This document shows positions 1 to 10,200 of a stretch of DNA of 64,000 nt, one piece after another. Both the position numbers and the translations under genes were made by a program. The DNA is from Butyrivibrio proteoclasticus P6B7 (GTDB taxonomy: Bacteria; Bacillota; Clostridia; Lachnospirales; Lachnospiraceae). The DNA lies in NCBI RefSeq assembly GCF_000622085.1, contig NZ_JHWL01000014.1:1-64000 (forward strand), given 5' to 3'. Position 1 is the first letter of the stretch. The number at the start of each line of letters is the position of its first letter. Below the pieces are notes generated by a model that worked only from the letters and a program-made list of their open reading frames with translations, was not told where the DNA came from and did no database searches.

Positions 1-155
1 ACGCATGCCTCAGCCTCTTCACCTTCCCAGCAATCCTGGAGTGGTCCCTGAAGATTCTTAACGTCTGTTGTAAGCTGATCAAGATCAGTTGCGCCAGCTG
101 AAAGTGTTGAAAGGTATCCCTCAACTTCGCTGACATTCATACCCTTTTGTGCCAT
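1..155 (-). CDS. WXG100-family (ESAT-6-like) protein, N-terminal part
   Basis: Only the first 51 codons are in the window; the gene continues past the left edge. The protein begins MAQKGMNVSEVEGYLSTLSA and carries a W-E-G turn at residues 43-45, at the place where WXG100 proteins have their helix-turn-helix WXG motif. Members of that family are small helical-hairpin proteins exported by type VII (Ess/Yuk) systems or fused to toxin N-termini. The ATG at 155 has a GGAGG site at 165-169, nine bases upstream. Whether this is a ~100-residue free WXG100 protein or the N-terminus of a longer LXG-type polymorphic toxin cannot be seen here. The family call rests on a short segment. Confidence 0.6.
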   Translation of the reverse strand, partial: MAQKGMNVSEVEGYLSTLSAGATDLDQLTTDVKNLQGPLQDCWEGEEAEAC

Positions 156-663
156 TTTTCTTTTCCTCCGTTTTGTTTTTATTTGGTGATATGCTAATAA
201 GCCCTATTGCTCAGTCACATATCGAATTTATGATAAAGACGTTTCGTCCTGTATCAACTACCACAAGTTACCGTGACGAACGATCACGGCTCTACTTTAA
301 TAACAGATAAGGTAAAATAAATGTTGCAAAAAAATATTCAAATAATTGATAAAACTATAAATTGGAAAACTTTTAGGAAATCCGATAGCTTAAAGGCTAT
401 CTTAAGAAAAAGATACTCCCCAGTCTTTTTCTCCCCACGAAAAATATTTTAACATATTTGAAATAAAAGTAAATGAAATATTCTGAAATTTCAGCAAAAT
501 CTTGCACACAAACAAATAACGTCATTTCAAATATTACATTATGCAATATATCAAATGACGTTATTTCGTATTCGTGTTTAATTCAGTCAATTTAGTGATA
601 TACATGAATAGCCACTAAATCTGCATTCGACCATATTTATCACTAATTCGCTCTTCAAACATC
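156..663. other. Intergenic region between L,D-transpeptidase and WXG100 genes
   Basis: This stretch of about 500 bases shows no convincing ORF. It holds several small inverted repeats. A six-base stem (CCGTGA/TCACGG) lies at 271-289 in the presumed leader of the WXG100 gene. A GATAGC/GCTATC stem lies at 384-401. A weak terminator-like structure at about 404-430 reads, on the minus strand, as an A-tract, a short stem and a U-tract; it could end the L,D-transpeptidase transcript. A larger 14-base inverted repeat at 514-566 is listed separately. No riboswitch was recognised. Confidence 0.5.
514..566. repeat. 14-bp perfect inverted repeat with 25-bp spacer
   Basis: AAATAACGTCATTT at 514-527 is repeated in exact inverted orientation at 553-566. 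It sits about 100 bases past the L,D-transpeptidase stop. Neither side has a clear U-tract, so it does not look like a standard intrinsic terminator. It could be a paired operator, or a stem at the transcript end. Confidence 0.6.
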
Positions 664-2193
664 TCAATAAAACAATATAACCGGCGTTCCGATTTCCACG
701 ATTTCCCACAGCTCAGACACCTGATCCATAGGACAGTTAATACAACCATGGGATCCATCAGACTTATAGATCTCATCACCAAACTTACTACGCCAGGTAG
801 CATCGTGTATTCCCACACCCTTATGAACACCAAGCCAATAATTAACATAAGAGACGTAGTCTACGCCTCTTAAGTAAGTGTGATATCTTTTGTTGTAAAC
901 AGAATAAAGACCAGCAGGAGTTCCCCTGGATCTGTTGACGTTACCAGTTACCACAGGCATGTTCATACGAAGCTCGCCGTTCTCGTAATAATAAAGCATC
1001 TGCTCTCCCATATCTACAGCGATATAGGTATTTCCTAGTTCAGTGCCTGCATCTACCACAAGACAATCCTCAGAAAAAGTAATCTCTCTCGTATCTACCC
1101 GAGCATAGGATTCCTCAATAAAAGCAGTCTTAAGATTCTCAAACTCTGTATTTATGTCGATGATAGAGCCATTGCCCTTACCATTTTCATTTATCACAAT
1201 TTCTGAAGCCACACCATCCTGATATCTCTTAAGAGTCCAGGCTGTATCATAGGTTTCAGAAAGTTCCAACAGGAAGTCATACATCTTGCTCTCGCTGATA
1301 ATGAGATTACCATAGGAGTCTGTCACAAAGCCCTGATAGGAGGAAAGTTCCTCTTCCTTAGGAAGATAAGATTCCTGGTGCCTTATAATAAACAGACCGT
1401 TCCCAGGATTTCCCTTGCTGGATTTGGATTTTTTTTCAGAAAGAGCTTCCTCAAGATCCTCTTCCTTTACAAACCACTTACTTACAACAGCTGCATCAAC
1501 CGGAATCTCCTCATCTGCAATAACATAGACAATCTGACAGTTCTGAAGCTTATCAATCTTGTCATAAAAGGACACTAGCTCTTTTTCCGAATCTGTAAGC
1601 TCTATACTCTGATAGCAAGTGGTGATCTCAGAGATATCGCAGACTTCAGAAAGCTCTGAAACCTGATCGCACACTACAGATACGATATTGTCCTTGTTAG
1701 GAACCTTATCCTTGGGATTAACCAGCACGTAGCCATTCTCAGTGGAATCAATATAAACCTTAAGATCTGAACTGACCTTAAAGATATCCCATCCAGAGAC
1801 AGCCTCCACCAGCTTATCTCTGTCATATTTGATTGTAGGCTTACATTCATATCTGAGATTCCTAATAAGATTGTATCCCCAGGCAAAAGAATTAGTGTTA
1901 CCAAGGTACTCTGTAAGAGAGTCGGTATAGTCTGCCTGAAGATCAATTTCAGATGCGTCTATAAAAAGCTCAGCCCCAGTGGCATCCTTAACGGTAATGC
2001 CACTGTAACTAAAGTCTTTAGAAAGTTCGGTATTAACCTCTGAAACGCTTTTACCTGTGGCATATACGCCGTTAATCCAGGTAAAGCATGGAAATCCTTC
2101 CGTGTAATAGAGTCCCAGAAGGACATAGATAAAAGCCAGAATCACTACTACTGCCATCAGAAAGGTGATGACATTTTTGCGTCCACTTTTCAT
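664..2193 (-). CDS. Membrane-anchored L,D-transpeptidase (YkuD domain)
   Basis: A 509-residue protein with one N-terminal membrane helix (about residues 8-28), a long extracytoplasmic middle region, and a C-terminal YkuD catalytic domain. The active-site motif SHGCINCP is visible, with His482 and Cys484. Such enzymes make 3-3 peptidoglycan cross-links or attach proteins to peptidoglycan outside the membrane. The middle region resembles the putative peptidoglycan-binding (PG_binding_4) part common in clostridial Ldt proteins; that part of the call is from memory of the family. The gene starts 30 bases after the ilvB stop and is probably the last gene of the leuB-ilvD-ilvB transcript. The start has a GGGG stretch upstream. 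Confidence 0.9.
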   Translation of the reverse strand: MKSGRKNVITFLMAVVVILAFIYVLLGLYYTEGFPCFTWINGVYATGKSVSEVNTELSKDFSYSGITVKDATGAELFIDASEIDLQADYTDSLTEYLGNTNSFAWGYNLIRNLRYECKPTIKYDRDKLVEAVSGWDIFKVSSDLKVYIDSTENGYVLVNPKDKVPNKDNIVSVVCDQVSELSEVCDISEITTCYQSIELTDSEKELVSFYDKIDKLQNCQIVYVIADEEIPVDAAVVSKWFVKEEDLEEALSEKKSKSSKGNPGNGLFIIRHQESYLPKEEELSSYQGFVTDSYGNLIISESKMYDFLLELSETYDTAWTLKRYQDGVASEIVINENGKGNGSIIDINTEFENLKTAFIEESYARVDTREITFSEDCLVVDAGTELGNTYIAVDMGEQMLYYYENGELRMNMPVVTGNVNRSRGTPAGLYSVYNKRYHTYLRGVDYVSYVNYWLGVHKGVGIHDATWRSKFGDEIYKSDGSHGCINCPMDQVSELWEIVEIGTPVILFY

Positions 2194-2223
2194 AAATTAT
2201 TAACCCCAAACAATGCTCACAAA

Positions 2224-3909
2224 TTACTTCTTTTTCATATCACTTGCATCAAAGGCTTCGCTAATTGATGCTCCAGCTGGAACCATTGGGAATACCTTGT
2301 CGTCTTCCTCAATGATGCAATCCAAAAGAACTGGCTTATTAGCCTTGATAGCCTTCTTAAGAGCAGGTGCAACCTCTGATTTCTTAGTAACTCTGATAGC
2401 CTCACAGCCAAGAGCCTCAGCCACCTTGCAATAATCTACATTGTCGCCAAATACTGTCTGTGAATAATGCTTATCATAGAAAAGAGTTTGCCACTGTCTT
2501 ACCATTCCAAGAACGTTATTATTGATAACTATCTCAATAACAGGAATGTTGTATCTGGATGCTGTAGCAAGTTCGTTCATGTTCATTCTAAAGCAACCAT
2601 CTCCTGCTATATTAACACATATTTTGTCCGGATTGCCAACTTTAGCTCCGATGCAGGCTCCAAGACCGTATCCCATGGTGCCAAGACCGCCTGATGTAAG
2701 GAAAGTTCTAGGCTTTCTGAATTTGTAATACTGAGCAGTCCACATCTGATGCTGACCAACATCTGTAGAGATGATAGCATCGCCCTTTGTAAGCTTATCA
2801 AGTTCCTCAATGATATATGGGCATGTGAGCTTGTCTGACTCATAGCTAAGAGGATATTTCTTTTTATAATCAGCGATCTTATCAAGCCACTCCTTATGCT
2901 CAAGCTTATCCATCTGGTCAAGTCTTGAATTAAGGATAGAAAGAACTTCCTTAAGATCACCAACAATTGCGTGATTAACTCTGATATTCTTATTGATCTC
3001 TGCAGCATCAACGTCGATCTGAAGAATCTTAGCCTTGCTTGCAAAGGTCTTGGCATTTCCTGTAACACGATCAGAGAATCTGGCACCAAGCGCAATAAGA
3101 AGATCGCACTCACTGACGCCAAAGTTAGAAGCCTTTGTTCCGTGCATACCGATCATGCCTGTATAGAGCTTATTAGTACCATCGAAGGCACCCTTACCCA
3201 TAAGAGTATCGCAAACAGGCGCATCAATCTTCTTAGCAAACTCAAGAAGCTCCTTGTCTGCTCCAGAAATTACAGCACCTCCGCCAACATATATAAATGG
3301 TCTCTTGGCATTCTTAATAAGCTTAAGCGCAGTACTGATCTCCTCGTCCTTGAAATGACCTGAAGGCTCCTCCATACTGATAACTGCAGCTCTGTAATCA
3401 CAGGTCTTAGCTGTAACGTCCTTGGTAATATCAACAAGAACAGGTCCTGGTCTTCCGGTTCTGGCAATCTTGAAAGCCTTACGAATAGTATCAGCCAGGT
3501 CCTTAACATCCTTAACGATGTAACCATGCTTAGTGATAGGCATAGTAATACCAGCGATATCAACCTCCTGGAAGGTATCCTTACCAAGAAGAGGCAGATT
3601 AACGTTACAGGTAATTGCTACCATAGGAACTGAATCCATGTAGGCTGTAGCGATTCCAGTTACAAGATTAGTAGAACCAGGACCACTTGTAGCAAAGCAA
3701 ACGCCTACCTTACCTGTACTTCTTGCATATCCGTCAGCCGCATGGGCAGCGCCCTGCTCATGGCTTGTAAGAATGTGAAGGAAGTTATCTCCCTGTTTGT
3801 ATAGTTCATCATAGATATTCAGGATTGTTCCGCCCGGATATCCAAATATAGTATCTACTCCCTGTTCTTTAAGACACTCAAGAACGATCTGTGCACCAGT
3901 TAACTGCAT
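2224..3909 (-). CDS. ilvB: Acetolactate synthase large subunit
   Basis: Catalyses the first common step of valine/leucine/isoleucine synthesis (two pyruvates to acetolactate) with thiamine diphosphate and FAD. The N-terminus MQLTGAQIVLECLKEQGVDT and the segment FGYPGGTILNIYDEL are typical. Glu51 in SHEQGAAHAADG is the expected cofactor-activating glutamate, and GDGCFRMNMNEL is the ThDP/Mg site. The start at 3909 is preferred to an upstream in-frame ATG because GAGGAG lies at 3918-3923, eight bases before it. The length is 561 residues, normal for the biosynthetic type. No ilvN regulatory subunit is next to it. It sits between ilvD and the L,D-transpeptidase gene on the same strand. Confidence 0.95.
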   Translation of the reverse strand: MQLTGAQIVLECLKEQGVDTIFGYPGGTILNIYDELYKQGDNFLHILTSHEQGAAHAADGYARSTGKVGVCFATSGPGSTNLVTGIATAYMDSVPMVAITCNVNLPLLGKDTFQEVDIAGITMPITKHGYIVKDVKDLADTIRKAFKIARTGRPGPVLVDITKDVTAKTCDYRAAVISMEEPSGHFKDEEISTALKLIKNAKRPFIYVGGGAVISGADKELLEFAKKIDAPVCDTLMGKGAFDGTNKLYTGMIGMHGTKASNFGVSECDLLIALGARFSDRVTGNAKTFASKAKILQIDVDAAEINKNIRVNHAIVGDLKEVLSILNSRLDQMDKLEHKEWLDKIADYKKKYPLSYESDKLTCPYIIEELDKLTKGDAIISTDVGQHQMWTAQYYKFRKPRTFLTSGGLGTMGYGLGACIGAKVGNPDKICVNIAGDGCFRMNMNELATASRYNIPVIEIVINNNVLGMVRQWQTLFYDKHYSQTVFGDNVDYCKVAEALGCEAIRVTKKSEVAPALKKAIKANKPVLLDCIIEEDDKVFPMVPAGASISEAFDASDMKKK

Positions 3910-3982
3910 TTCATATACTCCTCTTATACCAATATATTCCCGACCCAAACATTACATGTTTATCTGTTAAAAGAGCTATCTC

Positions 3983-5659
3983 TTATCTGCGTGGAATCTC
4001 AAGAACAGCGCCTCTGTTACCACTTGTAACAAGCTCTCTGTATCTTGCAAGGTAGCCATCAGTGATCTTAGGCTCTCTTGGCTGCCATTTCTCTCTTCTC
4101 TTGGCAAGCTCTTCATCAGAAACCTTAACATTAAGAGAATTGTTAGGAATATCGATGCTGATGATATCGCCCTCTTCAATAAGAGCGATAGGTCCGCCAA
4201 CAGCTGCCTCTGGAGAAACATGACCGATAGAAGCTCCTCTACTTGCTCCTGAGAATCTACCATCAGTGATAAGAGCAACGCTTGATCCAAGTCCTCTACC
4301 AGCAATAGCTGATGTAGGATTAAGCATCTCTCTCATTCCAGGGCCGCCCTTAGGTCCCTCATATCTGATAACTACAACATCACCTGCAACGATCTTTCCA
4401 CCAAGAATAGCTGCAATAGCATCCTCTTCGCAGTCAAATACTCTTGCTGGTCCCTCATGAGTCATCATCTCAGGAACTACAGCTGACTTCTTAACGATAC
4501 CTGTATCTGGAGCGATATTGCCCTTAAGAACAGCAATTCCGCCAGACTGCATATATGGATTCTCGATAGGTCTGATAACCTCTGGATTAAGGTTAGTTAC
4601 GCCTTCGAGATTCTCTTTAATTGTCTTACCTGTAACAGTAATAAGATCTGTATTGAGTAAGTTCTTTTTAACAAGCTCAGACATAACAGCCAGAACACCG
4701 CCTGCCTCATTAAGATCCTCCATGTAGGTAGGGCCTGCTGGTGCAAGGTGGCAAAGGTTAGGAGTTCTAGCAGATACTTCATTGGCAATCTCCATGCTAA
4801 GCTCAACGCCTGCCTCGTGGGCAATTGCAGGAAGGTGAAGCATTGTATTAGTTGAGCATCCAAGAGCCATGTCCATGGCAAGAGCATTCATAAATGCCTC
4901 CTTAGTCATGATATCTCTTGGTCTGATATTCTTCTTAATAAGGTCCATAACTGCATATCCAGCCTTCTTAGCAAGACGGATTCTAGCAGAATAAACAGCT
5001 GGGATTGTACCATTTCCAGGAAGTCCCATACCGATAGACTCTGTAAGACAGTTCATGGAGTTAGCTGTGTACATACCTGAACATGATCCACAGGTAGGAC
5101 AAGCCTTCTCTTCGTACTCGCAGAGTTTTTCATTGGTCATAGTGCCTGCAGAAACTGATCCAACAGCCTCGAACATAGAAGAAAGAGACGTTTTATGACC
5201 ATCTACTCTACCAGCCATCATAGGACCGCCAGAAACAAATACTGTAGGAATATTAACTCTTGCAGCTGCCATAAGAAGTCCAGGAACGTTCTTATCACAG
5301 TTAGGAATGCAGACCATACCATCAAAGGCATGAGCCTTAGCAAGACACTCAGTACTGTCAGCAATAAGATCTCTTGTAACAAGAGAATACTTCATTCCAA
5401 CGTGTCCCATGGCAATACCGTCACATACAGCAATTGCTGGAACAACAACTGGCATACCACCAGCCTCTGCCACAGCAAGCTTTACAGCCTCAGTGATCTT
5501 ATCAAGGTTCATATGACCAGGTACAATCTCATTGTATGAACTAACAATACCAATAAGTGGTTTTCTTCTCTCTTCTTCTGTAAAACCAAGAGCATTAAAC
5601 AGACTCCTGTGTGGTGCCTGCTGAAGTCCTTCCATAACTCTGTCGCTAATCATCGCCAT
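3983..5659 (-). CDS. ilvD: Dihydroxy-acid dehydratase
   Basis: A 558-residue Fe-S enzyme that dehydrates dihydroxyisovalerate and dihydroxymethylvalerate to the 2-keto acids. Cluster-ligand cysteines are visible in [16 protein letters not shown] and [18 protein letters not shown]. The conserved C-terminal half ([19 protein letters not shown]) is intact. An AGGAGG site ends seven bases before the ATG at 5659. The gene is 73 bases upstream of ilvB and 45 bases downstream of a membrane glycosyltransferase-like gene, which suggests one transcript with leuB. Confidence 0.96.
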   Translation of the reverse strand: MAMISDRVMEGLQQAPHRSLFNALGFTEEERRKPLIGIVSSYNEIVPGHMNLDKITEAVKLAVAEAGGMPVVVPAIAVCDGIAMGHVGMKYSLVTRDLIADSTECLAKAHAFDGMVCIPNCDKNVPGLLMAAARVNIPTVFVSGGPMMAGRVDGHKTSLSSMFEAVGSVSAGTMTNEKLCEYEEKACPTCGSCSGMYTANSMNCLTESIGMGLPGNGTIPAVYSARIRLAKKAGYAVMDLIKKNIRPRDIMTKEAFMNALAMDMALGCSTNTMLHLPAIAHEAGVELSMEIANEVSARTPNLCHLAPAGPTYMEDLNEAGGVLAVMSELVKKNLLNTDLITVTGKTIKENLEGVTNLNPEVIRPIENPYMQSGGIAVLKGNIAPDTGIVKKSAVVPEMMTHEGPARVFDCEEDAIAAILGGKIVAGDVVVIRYEGPKGGPGMREMLNPTSAIAGRGLGSSVALITDGRFSGASRGASIGHVSPEAAVGGPIALIEEGDIISIDIPNNSLNVKVSDEELAKRREKWQPREPKITDGYLARYRELVTSGNRGAVLEIPRR

Positions 5660-5704
5660 AATATCTCCTCCTAATTCTTAATAATCTTATTATCAATCAA
5701 ATTC

Positions 5705-7405
5705 TTATTTAGTATAAAGAATCAATCTGTCTGTCTCGTATTGAGCATGCATAGAATCTATATATTCCCAGTCAATGGTTTCGTAGGTCTGATAGAACTT
5801 CCAGAAGTCCCCACCAGAATAGCCTGGTTCAAACAGATTCTTATCAATAATAACGCAGTCTGCGTCTGTGACATCGGTCTTGGTGCAATCTATTCCCCAT
5901 CCAAACTTAAGAAGGTACTGCTGATCACAGTCGATAACTGCAATATTCTTCCTGTTAGGAATATCCGCCACAAGCATGGTGTTGAAGATGTCATTTTCTC
6001 TTTCTCCAAGCTGGCAGCTAAAGGATGGGTCAAAAAATCTTACGAAGAACAAAATACCAATAATGATAACCGGTATAAAAAGACCTATCCATGAAATAGA
6101 CTTCTCTTTATGAACAATGGTCTCATGCTCCCTGTGAGAAGCCACGGCCTTTAGGTTAACTCCATCAGTTTCCTTGCTGTTATAAATTCTTATAAGAACA
6201 TTGATGGACTTCTCCAGAATTCCGCAAATAGCAAGGGATATGGTAACGCAGCCATAACCAAATACTCTAAGATATGGAAGCTTGTGCTGGTAAATAAGCA
6301 TCAGCTGTGTAAGAACCACATTACTTACAATCAAAAGGTTAATAACCGTAATACTGTATTCAAAGTGTCTGAAGAACCCTGTAATAAGCACCACCAGTGA
6401 AACACATATAAAGAATGCAAGTACATATGGCACACCTGGTAACATATAGTTCAAAAGGTTAATACACCAGTTGAAGTAATTAGCCTTAAACTCAGCAGGA
6501 TCAAGACTCTGAATATATGGCTGATTAAGCATATAGTCGATTCCAGTCTGTACACACTGTACAGGGCCTCTTACAAGGGCTGTTCCATGGGAAAGACCAT
6601 AGAAAGCAGATGTTTCATCCTTAATAAGAAGGTTGGATCCAATAGCCAGCCATATAATAGTATACAAAAATGTTGTTGCAAGAGCTGCCAGAACACCAGT
6701 AATAATAAGTGTCTTCAGGGTTCTGAAGTACATATTATCGCTAATCTTCTTGTAGACCTTCCTGATTCTGAGGCCATTTATAAAAAGATATAACGCAGCT
6801 GCAAAAGATGTGGGAACAACCCAGTAAACACTACTTGGAACTGTATATAAGCCAAGAACCAGTGAAATACCAAACATTACAAAGTATCTGGTCTTGGTCT
6901 CGCCTGCATTACACATGATACCTATGATGTAGATTGCTATAAGATAACATGTTGTAGCCAGGGTATATCCTCTTCCCTGAACGCTGTACTCGTTAACCAC
7001 CTGCATACTAGCATAAAGAGCTGTCGCAGCCAGTGGAACGTAATGAGAAAAGTAACGTCTGCTTATTCTATAGATAAGAATCAGATTACTTACAGCACAG
7101 ACAAAGGATACTCCTCTAAGTCCGATATATGAATTGCCAAAGTAATTAAGGACTCCTGATAAAACCGAGTATCCTACATGGTTATTAGGAAGTGGCCAAT
7201 GAATTGCTGAATAGAAAGGTCCCTTACTAATAAATGTATAGTAGGTGTAAAGCTCATCATACTGAGGAGTAATAGCAAACATTCTCCATAGATAATAGGC
7301 TGCCATACCAATGATAAACAGCGTAATACCCATGGTCTCAGGTTCATGAGGTAAAAAGTCATATATTTTTTTCTCAGTTTTTACAATTGATGATTCGCTC
7401 AGCAA
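5705..7405 (-). CDS. Multi-pass membrane protein, GT39/PMT-like glycosyltransferase
   Basis: A protein of about 566 residues with roughly ten hydrophobic segments. Its first exoplasmic loop contains DELYTYY and an [11 protein letters not shown] segment, the acidic and His/Pro pattern of the PMT_2/ArnT-like (GT-C fold) glycosyltransferases that use polyprenyl-phosphate sugars. Donor and acceptor are unknown. The soluble C-terminus holds a [12 protein letters not shown] segment of unknown role. The best start is a TTG at 7405 with GGGAG six bases upstream, which overlaps the end of leuB by 32 bases; the next in-frame ATG (7333) lacks a good ribosome site. Translation is probably coupled to leuB. 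Its place inside a branched-chain amino acid cluster is unusual. Confidence 0.75.
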   Translation of the reverse strand: MLSESSIVKTEKKIYDFLPHEPETMGITLFIIGMAAYYLWRMFAITPQYDELYTYYTFISKGPFYSAIHWPLPNNHVGYSVLSGVLNYFGNSYIGLRGVSFVCAVSNLILIYRISRRYFSHYVPLAATALYASMQVVNEYSVQGRGYTLATTCYLIAIYIIGIMCNAGETKTRYFVMFGISLVLGLYTVPSSVYWVVPTSFAAALYLFINGLRIRKVYKKISDNMYFRTLKTLIITGVLAALATTFLYTIIWLAIGSNLLIKDETSAFYGLSHGTALVRGPVQCVQTGIDYMLNQPYIQSLDPAEFKANYFNWCINLLNYMLPGVPYVLAFFICVSLVVLITGFFRHFEYSITVINLLIVSNVVLTQLMLIYQHKLPYLRVFGYGCVTISLAICGILEKSINVLIRIYNSKETDGVNLKAVASHREHETIVHKEKSISWIGLFIPVIIIGILFFVRFFDPSFSCQLGERENDIFNTMLVADIPNRKNIAVIDCDQQYLLKFGWGIDCTKTDVTDADCVIIDKNLFEPGYSGGDFWKFYQTYETIDWEYIDSMHAQYETDRLILYTK

Positions 7406-8483
7406 GTAAATCTCCCATTCTACTACAGCCTACAAGGGTGAAATCCTTCTCCTGTCCCTTGAGAACAAGGTCTGTAGTGCGATATCCTTCTTCTAATACT
7501 TTGCGGACAGCTTCCTCGATGGAGTCTGCCTCTTTATCAAGATCAAATGTGTATCTAAGCATCATAGCCGCTGAAAGAACTGTAGCTATAGGATTAGCAA
7601 TGTCCTGACCTGCAATATCTGGTGCACTTCCGTGGCTTGGCTCATAGAGGCCAAACTTAGTATCGTTAAGGGAAGCACTTGGAAGCATTCCGATGGATCC
7701 TGTGATCATGCTGGCTTCATCAGATAAGATATCACCAAACATGTTCTCTGTAAGAACTACGTCAAACTGAGAAGGATCCTTTACAAGCTGCATAGCGCAG
7801 TTATCAACCAGCATATGCTCTAAAGAAACTTCCGGATAATCCTTTTTAACCTCCTCAACAACCTTTCTCCAAAGTCTTGAGGAATCAAGAACGTTAGCCT
7901 TATCTACGCTTATAACGCTCTTACGTCTCTTCATGGCTACATCGAAGGCTTTAATAGCAATTCTGCGGATCTCACTCTCCTTGTACTCAAGAGTATCTAC
8001 CGCAACCATCTCGCCATTTCTCTCTTCAGTGCTACGCTTTCCAAAATAAAGGCCACCAGTAAGCTCTCTCATGATGAGCATATCAAAGCCTTTCTCACTG
8101 GTAGATTCCTTTAAAGGACATGCATCCTTAAGTTCTGGATAAAGGTAAGCTGGACGCAGATTAGCAAATAAATTAAGAGACTTACGAAGTTTAAGTAGTC
8201 CTGCCTCTGGTCTTAAAGATGGCTCAAGCTTGTACCAGGGAGAAGTTGATGTATTGCCGCCAATAGAACCCATAAGCACAGCATCAGCGCTCTTACAATC
8301 TTCAATAGCTTCATCAGTAAGTGGAACTCCAGTGGCGTCAATAGAACAGCCACCCATTAAGACATCCTTGTACTCAATCTCATGTCCAAATTCGCTACAT
8401 ACCTTATCAAGGACCTTCCTTGCCTCGGCAACGATCTCTGGACCAATTCCATCCCCAGGAATACAGGTTACTTTCATTTTCAT
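7374..8483 (-). CDS. leuB: 3-isopropylmalate dehydrogenase
   Basis: A 369-residue NAD-dependent enzyme of leucine synthesis. Visible marks are [15 protein letters not shown] at the N-terminus, [14 protein letters not shown], and the nucleotide-binding [14 protein letters not shown]. The ATG at 8483 has GAGGAG at 8491-8496, seven bases upstream. The gene overlaps the following membrane glycosyltransferase gene and heads the leuB-ilvD-ilvB run. An intrinsic terminator (8512-8546) ends only about 28 bases before this start, so expression needs either a promoter buried near the end of yajC with readthrough of that hairpin, or readthrough from yajC. leuA, leuC and leuD are not in the window. Confidence 0.95.
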   Translation of the reverse strand: MKMKVTCIPGDGIGPEIVAEARKVLDKVCSEFGHEIEYKDVLMGGCSIDATGVPLTDEAIEDCKSADAVLMGSIGGNTSTSPWYKLEPSLRPEAGLLKLRKSLNLFANLRPAYLYPELKDACPLKESTSEKGFDMLIMRELTGGLYFGKRSTEERNGEMVAVDTLEYKESEIRRIAIKAFDVAMKRRKSVISVDKANVLDSSRLWRKVVEEVKKDYPEVSLEHMLVDNCAMQLVKDPSQFDVVLTENMFGDILSDEASMITGSIGMLPSASLNDTKFGLYEPSHGSAPDIAGQDIANPIATVLSAAMMLRYTFDLDKEADSIEEAVRKVLEEGYRTTDLVLKGQEKDFTLVGCSRMGDLLAERIINCKN

Positions 8484-8511
8484 AACGTCTCTCCTCTGTC
8501 CTCATTTTTGG

Positions 8512-8546
8512 AAAAAAGCCCGATTGGGCGCACCCCAACCAGGCTT
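8512..8546 (-). terminator. Intrinsic terminator after yajC, just upstream of leuB
   Basis: On the minus strand AAGCCTGGTTGGG pairs with the complementary arm CCCAATCGGGCTT (two G-U pairs, loop of about five), followed by TTTTTT at 8512-8517. The wobbles only pair in minus-strand RNA. It begins 16 bases after the yajC stop. Confidence 0.85.
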
Positions 8547-8562
8547 CAAAGATCATAATAAA

Positions 8563-8922
8563 TTATTTCTTATCCTTTTTGCTCTTCTTGTCATCAGAAG
8601 AATTAGTAGCTATCGCGTCCTCAGGCTTCTCAACCTCAGCGATGGCGTCCTTATACATGGCGATACGACAGTTCTTGCTACCAAACTCAACAATTACCAT
8701 CTCGTCACTTATATCGATAACCACACCAACAAAACCGCTTGTAGTTCTTACGCTGTCACCAACTGCAAGAGCGGAAATTGTTCTAGCCTTACGCTGCTGT
8801 TCCTTACGCTGTGGATGGAAAATCAAAAAATAAAATAATGCAATGATTACAGCATATAACGCGAAAGGCGCAATCATGCTAAGTGGTGAAGATGCAACTT
8901 CTTCAGTTAAAATTACTCCCAT
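8563..8922 (-). CDS. yajC: Preprotein translocase subunit YajC
   Basis: A 119-residue protein with one N-terminal membrane helix (PFALYAVIIALFYFLIF) followed by the family motif HPQRKEQQR and a small basic domain ending in a Lys/Asp/Ser-rich tail. YajC associates with SecDF and supports Sec-dependent export. The start at 8922 (MGVILTEEV) is chosen over an earlier in-frame codon because GGAGG at 8928-8932 is five bases away. It follows tgt on the same strand, the usual tgt-yajC order. secD/secF are not downstream here; leuB follows after a terminator. Confidence 0.93.
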   Translation of the reverse strand: MGVILTEEVASSPLSMIAPFALYAVIIALFYFLIFHPQRKEQQRKARTISALAVGDSVRTTSGFVGVVIDISDEMVIVEFGSKNCRIAMYKDAIAEVEKPEDAIATNSSDDKKSKKDKK

Positions 8923-8998
8923 AACTTCCTCCAAAAATAAAAATATAATACATCAATAAATGATACTAAAGAAGCGGATATAATGCAAGTATACAAAA

Positions 8999-10180
8999 TT
9001 AACCTTTTCGCCAATTTCTGGCAATGTTATATCCGTCACTAACTGCGTTTCCGTCATATTCCTGCATACCGGAAAGCTTAGCCTTCTTGTATTCCTGGAA
9101 TCTTCCCTGTTCAATGGCCTCTCTGATCTCTTCCATCATATGATTATAGAAATAGAGATTATGAAGAACGCAAAGTCTCATACCAAGCATCTCTCCTGCC
9201 TTAAGAAGGTGTCTGATGTAAGACTTGGTGTATCTGCGGCAGGCTGGGCACTGGCATCCTTCTTCAATAGGTGTATCATCCAGTTCATATCTGGCATTAA
9301 GAAGATTGATATGTCCCTTATTAGTATAGAGATGACCGTGACGACCATTTCTACTTGGATATACGCAGTCAAAGAAGTCAACGCCTCTTTCAACAGCTTC
9401 AAGGATATTGGCCGGTGTTCCAACACCCATAAGATAAGTAGGCTTATCCTCTGGAAGGTAAGGAACTACAGTTTCAAGAACATGATACATCTCTTCATGG
9501 CTCTCACCTACGGCAAGACCGCCAACAGCATAGCCATCAAGACCCATATCAGAAATTCTCTTAGCATGCTCTATACGAATATCATCAAAGATAGCTCCCT
9601 GGTTGATTCCAAAAAGAAGCTGATTAGGATTAACGGTATACTCAAGGCCGTTAAGTCTTTTCATCTCATCCTGACATCTCTTAAGCCATCTGGTAGTTCT
9701 GTCCACAGACATCTGAACATACTCATGCTCAGCCTTAGCTGATGGGCACTCGTCGAAGGCCATTGCAATTGTGGAACCAAGATGAGACTGAATTCTCATA
9801 CTCTGCTCAGGTCCCATAAAGAGCTTATGTCCATCAATATGTGAATGGAAGTAAACACCCTCTTCCTTGATCCTACGGGTCTTAGCAAGGGAAAAGACCT
9901 GGAATCCGCCTGAATCTGTAAGAATAGGCTTATTACAGGACATAAACTTGTGAAGTCCGCCCATTCTGTAAACCACGTCATCACCTGGTCTTAAATGCAA
10001 ATGATAAGTATTAGAAAGAACAACCTGAGTTCCAATGCCCTCAAGGTCCTCTGTGGATACACCACCCTTAATAGCCGCCACTGTGGCAACATTCATAAAT
10101 ACAGGTGTCTGAATAACACCGTGAACAGTTGTAAATTCTGCTCTTTTGGCACTGCCATCTTTTTTGATAATCTTGTACAT
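8999..10180 (-). CDS. tgt: Queuine tRNA-guanine transglycosylase
   Basis: Exchanges G34 of GUN-anticodon tRNAs for preQ1 in queuosine synthesis. The 393-residue protein shows the catalytic DSGGFQVFSL segment, the nucleophile region DFFDCVYPSRNGRHG, and the zinc site CQCPAC followed by a later His. The start at 10180 (MYKIIKKDG) is the family-typical N-terminus and has GAGG at 10186-10189; an upstream in-frame codon would add five residues. A strong stem-loop sits about 20 bases upstream of the start. yajC follows after 76 bases. Confidence 0.96.
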   Translation of the reverse strand: MYKIIKKDGSAKRAEFTTVHGVIQTPVFMNVATVAAIKGGVSTEDLEGIGTQVVLSNTYHLHLRPGDDVVYRMGGLHKFMSCNKPILTDSGGFQVFSLAKTRRIKEEGVYFHSHIDGHKLFMGPEQSMRIQSHLGSTIAMAFDECPSAKAEHEYVQMSVDRTTRWLKRCQDEMKRLNGLEYTVNPNQLLFGINQGAIFDDIRIEHAKRISDMGLDGYAVGGLAVGESHEEMYHVLETVVPYLPEDKPTYLMGVGTPANILEAVERGVDFFDCVYPSRNGRHGHLYTNKGHINLLNARYELDDTPIEEGCQCPACRRYTKSYIRHLLKAGEMLGMRLCVLHNLYFYNHMMEEIREAIEQGRFQEYKKAKLSGMQEYDGNAVSDGYNIARNWRKG

Positions 10181-10200
10181 ACTAACCTCAATCATAACTA

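Noticed and set aside
156..360. Possible c-di-GMP or c-di-AMP riboswitch in the WXG100 leader
   Set aside because: Only a six-base stem and a GACG/CGTC mini-hairpin are visible; none of the conserved cores of these classes could be found.
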